Positions 1 to 5,477 of a DNA stretch of 5,643 nt are shown piece after piece; the stretch's first letter is position 1, and each line of letters starts with the position of its first letter. This stretch comes from Coriobacteriaceae bacterium (GTDB lineage: Bacteria > Actinomycetota > Coriobacteriia > Anaerosomatales > D1FN1-002). The stretch is from positions 1 through 5,643 of the forward strand of contig PNNM01000073.1 in NCBI GenBank assembly GCA_013824215.1, read 5' to 3'. A program made the position numbers and the translations under genes. The notes beneath the pieces were generated by a model that did not search any database, had not been told where the DNA came from, and saw only the letters and a list, made by a program, of their open reading frames with translations.

Positions 1-288
1 TATCCAGCCGACGAGCGACACGCGCGGGCTGGCGGACAGCGCGGCCGCCAGCAGCATCCAGGCGCATGCCGCCGCCAGCAGCGCGAGCGCCGGCCAGGTG
101 GCGCGTGCCGGCATCCCCGCGCGAAGGAAGGCGAACGCGGCGAGGGCGGCCGCCCCCACGAGGCCGACGAGCGTCACGATCGCGCCCCCTGCAGCCACCG
201 GGACGGCGATCGACGCCAGGCCGAGGGCGGCCACCAGCGCGGCGGCGGCAGGCAGGGGGAGGCGGACATTCGGCAAGGTCTCGGGCAC
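1..288 (-). CDS. Partial integral membrane protein (N-terminal 96 aa), possibly O-antigen ligase/polymerase-like
   Basis: Reading the minus strand from a GTG at 288-286 gives 96 codons without a stop up to the window edge, so the gene is cut off at its C-terminal side. An AGGAG ribosome binding site lies 5 nt before the GTG (plus-strand CTCCT at 294-298). The protein starts with a short polar stretch (MPETLPNVRLP). It continues with two closely spaced Ala/Leu/Val-rich hydrophobic segments at about residues 12-35 and 36-56, then a short basic loop (RAGMPARATW), then a third hydrophobic segment at about 67-86. No signal peptide cleavage site stands out; these look like transmembrane helices. 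The segment after helix 3 (LSASPRVSLVGWI) resembles the loop after early helices in Wzy/O-antigen ligase family proteins, but this is a weak resemblance. The gene diverges from leuD, so it is probably not functionally linked to the amino acid genes. That it is coding is fairly secure; its function is not. Confidence 0.72.
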   Translation of the reverse strand, partial: MPETLPNVRLPLPAAAALVAALGLASIAVPVAAGGAIVTLVGLVGAAALAAFAFLRAGMPARATWPALALLAAACAWMLLAAALSASPRVSLVGWI

Positions 289-354
289 GGGCTCTCCTGT
301 GGACCGGCGTGAAGGGCACGGGCGGATCGCGTCCCGCTCGGGCGTGTACAACGC

Positions 355-360
355 TAGAAT
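355..360 (+). promoter_or_regulatory. Candidate -10 box of the leuD promoter
   Basis: TAGAAT lies 57 nt before the leuD start codon in the divergent intergenic region and matches the TANNNT pattern of sigma-70-type -10 elements. No recognisable -35 box is seen 16-18 nt upstream, where the sequence is G/C-rich. On the opposite strand the overlapping TATTCT (361-356) could be a -10 for the divergent membrane protein gene, which would make this a compact bidirectional promoter. This is inference from motif and position only. Confidence 0.4.
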
Positions 361-370
361 ACGGAAACAT

Positions 371-387
371 GCTCCCCGTGGGGGAGC
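371..387 (+). promoter_or_regulatory. Perfect 7-bp hairpin in the presumed leuD 5' leader
   Basis: GCTCCCC (371-377) and GGGGAGC (381-387) are perfect inverted repeats around a GTG loop. If transcription starts 6-8 nt after the candidate -10 box, the hairpin would sit near the 5' end of the leuD mRNA, about 30 nt before the start codon and clear of the ribosome binding site. No T-run follows on the plus strand, so it does not look like a terminator of plus-strand transcription. It could stabilise the 5' end, or be a protein-binding palindrome. Confidence 0.45.
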
Positions 388-417
388 TTCACCGCACTTT
401 CAGGGAGGCTACAGGCA

Positions 418-924
418 GTGAACTTCACCGGCACCGCGCACCGCTACGGACGCGACGTCGACACCGACGTCATCATCCCGGCGCGCTACCTCAACACCTC
501 GGACCCCGCCGAGCTGGCGAAGCACTGCATGGAGGACCTCGACGCCGGTTTCGTCGGCAAGGTGAAGCCCGGCGACATCCTCGTGGCCGAGGAGAACTTC
601 GGCTGCGGCTCCTCGCGCGAGCACGCGCCCATCGCGATCAAGGCCGCGGGGGTCTCGGTGATCATCGCCGGGAGCTTCGCGCGCATCTTCTATCGCAACG
701 CCATCAACACCGGCCTGCCGATCATGGAATCGGCCGAGGCGGTGAGCGGCATCTCGGACGGCGACGAGGTCTCCGTGGACGCGGACGCCGGCACCATCAC
801 CAACGTCACGACCGGGGCGGTGTTCACGGCGAGTCCGTTCCCGCCGTTCATCAAGGCGATCATCGAGAAGGGCGGCCTGGTTGAGGCCGCCAAGGAGAAG
901 GTCGCGGCCCGCGGCGCTTCGTAA
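418..924 (+). CDS. leuD: 3-isopropylmalate / citramalate isomerase small subunit
   Basis: This is the small (swivel-domain) subunit of the [4Fe-4S] isomerase LeuCD. LeuCD interconverts 2- and 3-isopropylmalate in leucine synthesis and, in organisms with CimA, citramalate and 3-methylmalate. The 168-aa length matches the short archaeal-like LeuD class rather than the roughly 200-aa enterobacterial form. Visible hallmarks are YGRDVDTDVIIPARYL (residues 10-25), the conserved GCGSSREHAP block (62-71), and AGSFARIFYRNAINTGLPI (84-102). The substrate-loop region reads YLNT (24-27), close to the YLRT of isopropylmalate isomerases and unlike the YLVY described for homoaconitases. The start is GTG, supported by AGGGAGG at 402-408 with a 9-nt spacer, and the conserved region begins within about 10 residues of it. 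The catalytic large subunit leuC, which carries the iron-sulfur cluster, is not adjacent and must lie elsewhere. It is the first gene of the plus-strand cluster, 81 nt before leuB. Confidence 0.95.
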   Translation: MNFTGTAHRYGRDVDTDVIIPARYLNTSDPAELAKHCMEDLDAGFVGKVKPGDILVAEENFGCGSSREHAPIAIKAAGVSVIIAGSFARIFYRNAINTGLPIMESAEAVSGISDGDEVSVDADAGTITNVTTGAVFTASPFPPFIKAIIEKGGLVEAAKEKVAARGAS

Positions 925-946
925 GGCACGGCCGCTCGAGAGACGC

Positions 947-952
947 TAGACT
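947..952 (+). promoter_or_regulatory. Candidate -10 box upstream of leuB
   Basis: TAGACT, within the context CGCTAGACT, lies in the 81-nt leuD-leuB gap, 53 nt before the leuB start. The same CGCTAGA context precedes leuD. There is no clear -35 element. It may be an internal promoter that gives leuB independent expression. Confidence 0.3.
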
Positions 953-1005
953 CGCCGGAACGCGAAGACACGCCAAGGACTCACCGAGCGAAAGGGAAGC
1001 GGACA

Positions 1006-2067
1006 GTGGCGCAGTTCAAGGTAGCGGTCCTGCCGGGTGACGGCATCGGTCCCGACATAACCGCCGAGGCCGTCAAGGTCCTCGGCGCCGTGGCCGCCAG
1101 GTTCGGACACGGGTTCGTCTACACCGAGGCGCTCATCGGTGGCGCGGCCATCGACGCGGCGGGTAGCCCCCTGCCCGACGAGACGCTCAGCGTTTGCGAG
1201 GCAAGCGACGCCGTGCTCCTCGGCGCCATCGGCGGACCGAAATGGGACACCACCGACCCGAACGGCATCCGCCCCGAGCAGGGGCTCCTCGGCATCCGCA
1301 AGGCCCTCGGGCTGTACGCGAACCTGCGCCCGGTCAGGATCTTCGACGCGCTCATCGACTCGTCCACCGTCAAGCCCGAGGTGATCCGGGGCGTCGACAT
1401 CATGATCGTGCGCGAGCTGACCGGCGGCATCTACTTCGGCGAGCGCGGACGTGTCGGGGACATGGCCTACGACACCGAGACCTACCACGCGTTCGAGGTC
1501 GAGCGAATCGTGCGCAAGGCGTGCGAGCTAGCCCGCGCGCGGGGGACCTCGAACGTCTGCTCTGTGGACAAGGCCAACGTGCTCGAGTCCTCGCGCCTGT
1601 GGCGCGAGGTGGCGCACAAGGCGGTCGCCGACTACCCGGACATCGAGCTGTGGGACCTGCTGGTCGACAACTGCGCGATGCAGCTGGTGAAGAACCCGCG
1701 GCAGTTCGACGTGGTCGTGATGAGCAACATGTTCGGCGACATCCTGTCGGACGAGGCCTCGATGCTCTCCGGTTCGCTCGGCATGCTGGCCTCGGCGTCG
1801 CTCGGCGACGGGCCCGGTCTCTACGAGCCGAGTCACGGCAGCGCGCCCAAGTACACCGGCATGGACGTCGCCAACCCGACCGCGACCGTGCTCTCAGCCG
1901 CGCTGATGCTGCGCTACTCGTTCGGGCTAGAGGAGGAGGCGGCCTCTATCGAGACCGCGATCGAGCGCGTTCTCGCTGACGGGTTCCGCACCAAGGACAT
2001 CTTCGAGGAAGGCCGCGAGCTCGTCGGCACGAGCCGCATGGGAGACCTTGTCGCCGAGCGGGTGTAG
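1006..2067 (+). CDS. leuB: 3-isopropylmalate dehydrogenase with an NADP-type cofactor motif
   Basis: LeuB oxidatively decarboxylates 3-isopropylmalate (and 3-methylmalate on the citramalate route) in the cytoplasm, using Mg/Mn and a nicotinamide cofactor. The 353-aa length is normal. The protein opens with VAVLPGDGIGPDI (6-18). The substrate loop RPEQGLLGIRK (89-99) has the Glu91/Leu94/Leu95 expected of isopropylmalate rather than isocitrate dehydrogenases. Substrate and metal residues are in place: Arg98, Arg108, Arg136, Tyr143, Lys189, Asp221, Asp245 and Asp249, a constant +4 offset from the Thermus enzyme numbering. The oddity is HGSAPKYTG (277-285). Lys282 and Tyr283 replace the Asp-Ile that normally bind the NAD ribose, and match the Lys344-Tyr345 pair of NADP-dependent E. 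coli isocitrate dehydrogenase. The start is GTG, with AGGGA at 993-997 and an 8-nt spacer. Function is secure from the substrate loop; cofactor choice is inferred. Confidence 0.95.
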   Translation: MAQFKVAVLPGDGIGPDITAEAVKVLGAVAARFGHGFVYTEALIGGAAIDAAGSPLPDETLSVCEASDAVLLGAIGGPKWDTTDPNGIRPEQGLLGIRKALGLYANLRPVRIFDALIDSSTVKPEVIRGVDIMIVRELTGGIYFGERGRVGDMAYDTETYHAFEVERIVRKACELARARGTSNVCSVDKANVLESSRLWREVAHKAVADYPDIELWDLLVDNCAMQLVKNPRQFDVVVMSNMFGDILSDEASMLSGSLGMLASASLGDGPGLYEPSHGSAPKYTGMDVANPTATVLSAALMLRYSFGLEEEAASIETAIERVLADGFRTKDIFEEGRELVGTSRMGDLVAERV

Positions 2068-2079
2068 CGGGCGCACCGA

Positions 2080-2091
2080 GGGGCTCGCCCC
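2080..2091 (+). other. Small G/C hairpin just after leuB
   Basis: GGGG (2080-2083), loop CTCG, CCCC (2088-2091) forms a short G/C stem 12 nt after the leuB stop codon. No T-run follows, so it is at most a weak or attenuating terminator, or an RNA-processing/stability element between leuB and ilvE. Confidence 0.25.
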
Positions 2092-2109
2092 CGCCCTGCT
2101 CGTCTCGGG

Positions 2110-2115
2110 TAGACT
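2110..2115 (+). promoter_or_regulatory. Candidate -10 box upstream of ilvE
   Basis: TAGACT, in the context GGGTAGACTAAT, lies in the 93-nt leuB-ilvE gap, 45 nt before the preferred ilvE start. The hexamer is identical to the one before leuB. It stands out as a short A/T-containing patch in G/C-rich sequence. No -35 box is recognisable. Confidence 0.35.
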
Positions 2116-2144
2116 AATCACCCACACCGCCGAGCCTCGTTGGG

Positions 2145-2154
2145 AAAGAGGTGG
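2145..2154 (+). promoter_or_regulatory. Ribosome binding site deciding the ilvE start
   Basis: AAAGAGGTGG is a long Shine-Dalgarno match, 6 nt before the ATG at 2161. An in-frame TTG at 2140 would extend the protein by 7 residues, but it would put this site inside the coding sequence and has no comparable site of its own. ATG 2161 is therefore preferred. Confidence 0.8.
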
Positions 2155-2160
2155 ACTTCG

Positions 2161-3078
2161 ATGTCGCTGCCCGAGGTGGACTACATCTGGATGGATGGTC
2201 AGCTCGTCGCCTGGGCGGACGCGAAGGTACACGTCCTCACCCACGCTCTCCACTACGGCTCCGGGGTCTTCGAGGGGATCCGCTGCTACGAGACCGCCGA
2301 CGGCACCTCCGCGGTCTTCCGTCTGACCGAGCACATGCAGCGGCTCGAGCGCTCGGCGCGGATGCTCATGATGGATCCGGGACGCGATGTGGCGACCCTG
2401 GTCGAGGCGGTCAAAGAGACCATCCGCGCCAACAAGCTGAAGTTCTGCTACATCCGCCCGCTCATCTACCGCGGCTACGGCGTGATGGGTCTCGACCCGC
2501 TTCCCGCGCCGGTGAACACCTTCATCGCCGTCTGGCAGTGGGACACCTACCTCGGCCAGGACGCCCTCAAGCACGGCGTGGCGGCCGGTGTCTCCTCCTG
2601 GCGCCAGCGCGGCATCAACTCCACCCCCCCCGCGGTCAAGGCCACCGGGCAGTACATCAACAGCTCGCTCGCCCGCATGGAGGCCAACAAGCACGGGTAC
2701 GCGGAGGCCATCCTGCTCAACGAGGAGGGCAAGGTCTGCGAGGGCACCGGTGAGAACCTGTTCGTGGTCCGCAACGGCGTGGTCGTCACGCCGCCCGTCT
2801 CCGACGGCATCCTCGAGGGCATCACCCGCGACAGCGTCATGCAGATCGCCCGCGACAAAGGGATCGAGGTCCGCGAGGCCTCGCTCGTGCGCACCGACCT
2901 CTACGCCGCCGACGAGGTCTTCATGACCGGCACGGCCGCCGAGGTCGTCCCGGTGCACTCGGTCGACGGCCGCGACATCGGCGACCCCGGCCCCGTCACC
3001 CTCGGCATCCAGAGCACCTTCTTCCGCATCGTGCGCGGCGAGGAGCCGGCGTACGACGCGTGGCTCGAGCGGGTGTAG
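2161..3078 (+). CDS. ilvE: Branched-chain amino acid aminotransferase
   Basis: IlvE is a cytoplasmic class IV (D-amino-acid-aminotransferase-like fold) PLP enzyme. It transfers the amino group of glutamate to the 2-oxo acid precursors of isoleucine, valine and leucine. From the ATG at 2161 the protein is 305 aa, normal for the bacterial family of about 300-310. Visible features are the N-terminal IWMDGQLVAWADAKVHVLTH region (9-28), the pocket motif LHYGSGVFEGIRCY (30-43), Arg99 in FCYIRPL, and the PLP lysine Lys160 in PPAVKATGQYINS. Further on are the cofactor-binding CEGTGENLF (193-201), SDGILEGITRDSV (214-226), and phosphate-binding MTGTAAEV (255-262). It lies 93 nt after leuB with its own candidate promoter and only 7 nt before the citramalate synthase gene, so the two are almost certainly cotranscribed. 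A related 4-amino-4-deoxychorismate lyase is unlikely given the length and motifs. Confidence 0.95.
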   Translation: MSLPEVDYIWMDGQLVAWADAKVHVLTHALHYGSGVFEGIRCYETADGTSAVFRLTEHMQRLERSARMLMMDPGRDVATLVEAVKETIRANKLKFCYIRPLIYRGYGVMGLDPLPAPVNTFIAVWQWDTYLGQDALKHGVAAGVSSWRQRGINSTPPAVKATGQYINSSLARMEANKHGYAEAILLNEEGKVCEGTGENLFVVRNGVVVTPPVSDGILEGITRDSVMQIARDKGIEVREASLVRTDLYAADEVFMTGTAAEVVPVHSVDGRDIGDPGPVTLGIQSTFFRIVRGEEPAYDAWLERV

Positions 3079-3085
3079 ATCCGCC

Positions 3086-4690
3086 GTGGCCGTCGTACTC
3101 TACGACACCACCCTGCGTGACGGCACGCAGCGCGAAGGCCTGTCGGTCTCTGCCGAGGACAAGCTGCGCATCGTCGCGCGCCTCGACGACCTCGGCATGC
3201 GCTACATCGAGGGAGGCTTCCCGGGCGCGAACCCCAAGGACACCGAGTTCTTCGAGCGCGCGCGGGGTCTCGAGCTCGCATGCGCCACGCTGACCGCGTT
3301 CGGCTCGACGTGCCACAAGGACACGCTCGCCGGAGACGACGCGGGGATCCGCGCCTTGGTCGCCACCGGATGCAAGGCGCTGTGCATCTTCGGCAAGGCG
3401 TGGGACCTGCACGTCACCGAGACGCTGCAGACCACTCTCGAGGAGAACGTGCGCATGGTGACCGACTCGGTGGCGTTCCTCAAAGCCGAGGGGCGAGAGG
3501 TCTTCTTCGACGCCGAGCACTTCTTCGACGGCTACAAGCACAACGCCGGCTACGCGATCGAGGTGTGCAAGGCGGCCGCGGCGGCGGGTGCGGACGCCGT
3601 CGTGCTCTGCGACACGAACGGCGGCAGCCTGCCGCACGAGGTACTCCGGGCGGTCAACGCCGTGCGCATGAGCCTGGACGTGCCGCTCGGCATCCACGCG
3701 CACAACGACGCGGGGTGCGCGGTGGCCAACTCGCTGCTGGCGGTCGACGCCGGCTGCACGCACGTCCAGGGCACCATGAACGGCTACGGCGAGCGGGCCG
3801 GCAACGCCGATCTGACCGCCATCATCCCGGCGCTCGTGCTCAAGATGGACGACGACTGCCTCTCCCGCGACCAGCTCAAGCTGCTGACCGAGGTCAGCCA
3901 CTTCGTCGCCGAGACCGCCAACATCTCCCCGAACCCGTACCAGCCCTACGTGGGCGCGAGCGCGTTCGCGCACAAGGGCGGCGTGCACGCGAGCGCGTCG
4001 GACCGGCTCCAAGGCGCCTACGAGCACGTCGACCCGGGCTGGGTGGGCAACCTGGCGCGCGTCGTCGTGAGCGAGCTGGCGGGCCGCGCCTCGATCACGA
4101 TGAAGGCCCACGAGCTCGGCATCGATCTTTCCGGCGACGAGAAGACCGCCGGCAAGGTGCTCGACGCCATCAAGGAACTCGAGCACAAGGGGTACAGCTT
4201 CGAGGCCGCCGACGGCACGCTCGAGATCATGCTGCGCAAGGAGACGGACACCTACGAGCCGTTCTTCCGCCTCGAGAGCTTCCGCGTCATCGCCGAGAAG
4301 CGCGAGGACGGCAAGGTGCAGACGGAGGCCACCATCAAGCTGCACGTGGCGGGCCAGCGCTACATCGCCACCGCCGAGGGCAACGGCCCGGTCAACGCGC
4401 TCGACAAGGCGCTGCGTATCGCCATCGGCCGTTTCTACCCGCACCTGGCCGACATCGCGCTCACCGACTTCAAGGTCCGCGTCCTCGACGAGAAGAAGGG
4501 CACCGGTGCGGTCACGCGCGTGCTCATCGAATCGAGCGACCGCGAGAAGAGCTGGGGCACCGTCGGCGTCTCGGAGAACATCATCGAGGCCTCCTGGGAG
4601 GCGCTCGTCGATTCGGTCGAGTACGGCCTGTCGCACCCGCGTCCCGACGCCCCCGAGGTGCAGGAATCGGACGACCTTGGTGGAAGTTAG
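3086..4690 (+). CDS. cimA: (R)-citramalate synthase
   Basis: CimA condenses acetyl-CoA with pyruvate to (R)-citramalate, the entry step of threonine-independent 2-oxobutyrate and isoleucine synthesis. The 534-aa protein fits the long citramalate synthase family. It has an HMGL-like TIM barrel at about 1-270, with TTLRDGTQ (8-15; Arg11 catalytic, Asp12 metal). The metal-binding HAHND (204-208) and GYGERAGN (233-240) follow. The linker subdomain holds HKGGVHASA (297-305), and a LeuA-type C-terminal dimer/regulatory domain spans about 395-515. The segment IFGKAWDLHVTETLQTTLEEN (101-121) and DAEHFFDGYKHN (142-153) are typical of this family rather than of 2-isopropylmalate synthase. The GTG start is 7 nt after the ilvE stop, with no good Shine-Dalgarno (only GAGCGGG, 12 nt away), so translation is probably coupled to ilvE. 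The regulatory domain makes isoleucine feedback inhibition likely by family analogy. A homocitrate or isopropylmalate synthase role is less likely. Confidence 0.92.
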   Translation: MAVVLYDTTLRDGTQREGLSVSAEDKLRIVARLDDLGMRYIEGGFPGANPKDTEFFERARGLELACATLTAFGSTCHKDTLAGDDAGIRALVATGCKALCIFGKAWDLHVTETLQTTLEENVRMVTDSVAFLKAEGREVFFDAEHFFDGYKHNAGYAIEVCKAAAAAGADAVVLCDTNGGSLPHEVLRAVNAVRMSLDVPLGIHAHNDAGCAVANSLLAVDAGCTHVQGTMNGYGERAGNADLTAIIPALVLKMDDDCLSRDQLKLLTEVSHFVAETANISPNPYQPYVGASAFAHKGGVHASASDRLQGAYEHVDPGWVGNLARVVVSELAGRASITMKAHELGIDLSGDEKTAGKVLDAIKELEHKGYSFEAADGTLEIMLRKETDTYEPFFRLESFRVIAEKREDGKVQTEATIKLHVAGQRYIATAEGNGPVNALDKALRIAIGRFYPHLADIALTDFKVRVLDEKKGTGAVTRVLIESSDREKSWGTVGVSENIIEASWEALVDSVEYGLSHPRPDAPEVQESDDLGGS

Positions 4691-4712
4691 CGGCTGGGGG
4701 ATGCACCGGCCG

Positions 4713-4717
4713 AGGGG
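4713..4717 (+). promoter_or_regulatory. Ribosome binding site deciding the FAH-fold gene start
   Basis: AGGGG lies 7 nt before the ATG at 4725. An in-frame ATG at 4701 would add 8 residues (MHRPRGLP), but it would place this site inside the gene and has only a G-run before it. The conserved fold begins directly at the 4725 start (MKVVRVRVED). Confidence 0.65.
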
Positions 4718-4724
4718 ACTTCCG

Positions 4725-5477
4725 ATGAAGGTCGTACGGGTGCGCGTCGAAGACGACGTCCGCTACGGACTCGCCGACGACAGCACCATCACACTCATCT
4801 CCGACGAGCCGTTCGCGGCGTGGGAGCCGGACGGCACGCTGCCCCTGGCCACCGCCCACCTCCTGCCGCCCGTCACCCCCACGAAGGTGGTGTGCGTCGG
4901 CAAGAACTACCGCGCTCACGCCGCCGAGCTGGACTCCGAGGTCCCCGAGGAGCCGGTGCTGTTCATGAAGCCGGCGACGTCGGTCATCGGCCCGGCCGGC
5001 GAGATCGTCCTGCCCGAGCAGTCGAAGCGGGTGGACTACGAGGCCGAACTCGCAGTCGTGCTGGGCCGCAGGACTCACAAGGTCACGCCGGAAGAGGCTA
5101 AGCATCACATCCTCGGCTATATGTGTGCCAACGATGTCACCGCCCGCGACCTGCAGACCAAGGACGGGCAGTGGACGCGCGCGAAGAGCTTCGACACCTT
5201 CTGCCCGCTCGGGCCGTGGATCGAGACGGACGTAGAGGACCCGGGCGACCTGCTCGTGGAGTGCTATCTCAACGGCAAGGTGAAGCAGTCCGCGCGGACC
5301 TCGGAGATGACGTGGCACCCGTGGGAGCTGGTGTCGTTCGTGAGCGGCATCATGACGCTGCTCCCCGGCGACGTGGTGCTCACCGGCACGCCAGCCGGCA
5401 TCGGTCCGATGAAGCGCGGCGACACCGTCGAAGTGCGCATCGAGGGTGTGGGGAGCCTCACGAACCGGGTGGTGTGA
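4725..5477 (+). CDS. Fumarylacetoacetate hydrolase-fold protein (FAHD1-like acylpyruvase / oxaloacetate-processing enzyme)
   Basis: This 250-aa protein belongs to the FAH superfamily of metal-dependent hydrolases, decarboxylases and tautomerases acting on 2-oxo acid-type substrates. A short N-terminal domain (about 1-50) precedes the catalytic core. VCVGKNYRAHAAEL (56-69) carries His65 and Glu68, spaced like the catalytic His-Glu pair of human FAHD1. VDYEAELAVVLG (103-114) provides metal ligands Glu106 and Glu108, and ANDVTARDLQ (135-144) provides Asp137. The Glu108-Asp137 spacing of 29 matches FAHD1. Lys154 in RAKSFDTFCPLGP is the conserved lysine, and LTGTPAGIGPMKRGD (219-233) is the family C-terminal signature. 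All expected active-site residues are present, so it should be active. Known activities in the group include acylpyruvate hydrolysis, oxaloacetate decarboxylation and oxaloacetate tautomerisation; sequence alone cannot choose among them. It starts 34 nt after cimA on the same strand with no terminator between, so it is probably in the same operon. Confidence 0.9.
   Translation: MKVVRVRVEDDVRYGLADDSTITLISDEPFAAWEPDGTLPLATAHLLPPVTPTKVVCVGKNYRAHAAELDSEVPEEPVLFMKPATSVIGPAGEIVLPEQSKRVDYEAELAVVLGRRTHKVTPEEAKHHILGYMCANDVTARDLQTKDGQWTRAKSFDTFCPLGPWIETDVEDPGDLLVECYLNGKVKQSARTSEMTWHPWELVSFVSGIMTLLPGDVVLTGTPAGIGPMKRGDTVEVRIEGVGSLTNRVV

Noticed and set aside
66..884. 272-codon plus-strand open frame covering the left intergenic region and most of leuD in another frame
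   Set aside because: Very Arg/Pro/Gly/His-rich translation in the wrong frame for leuD. The true leuD frame has conserved motifs and a ribosome binding site, and 1-288 is better explained by the minus-strand membrane protein.
1927..2958. 343-codon minus-strand open frame opposite leuB end and ilvE
   Set aside because: Same antisense artefact. It spans an intergenic region and two real genes on the other strand, and has no recognisable domain.
2055..3078. Shared 13-mer CGAGCGGGTGTAG at the leuB (2055-2067) and ilvE (3066-3078) stop codons
   Set aside because: Both proteins end in Glu-Arg-Val and use the preferred codons, so identity of 12-13 bases is likely chance plus codon bias; flanking bases differ, and no repeat function is apparent.
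2996..4636. Long 546-codon open frame on the minus strand opposite cimA
   Set aside because: It lies antisense to a gene with an intact family signature. Its translation is rich in Arg, Val, Gly, His and Asp, as expected for the complement of high-GC coding DNA, and no family motif is recognisable.
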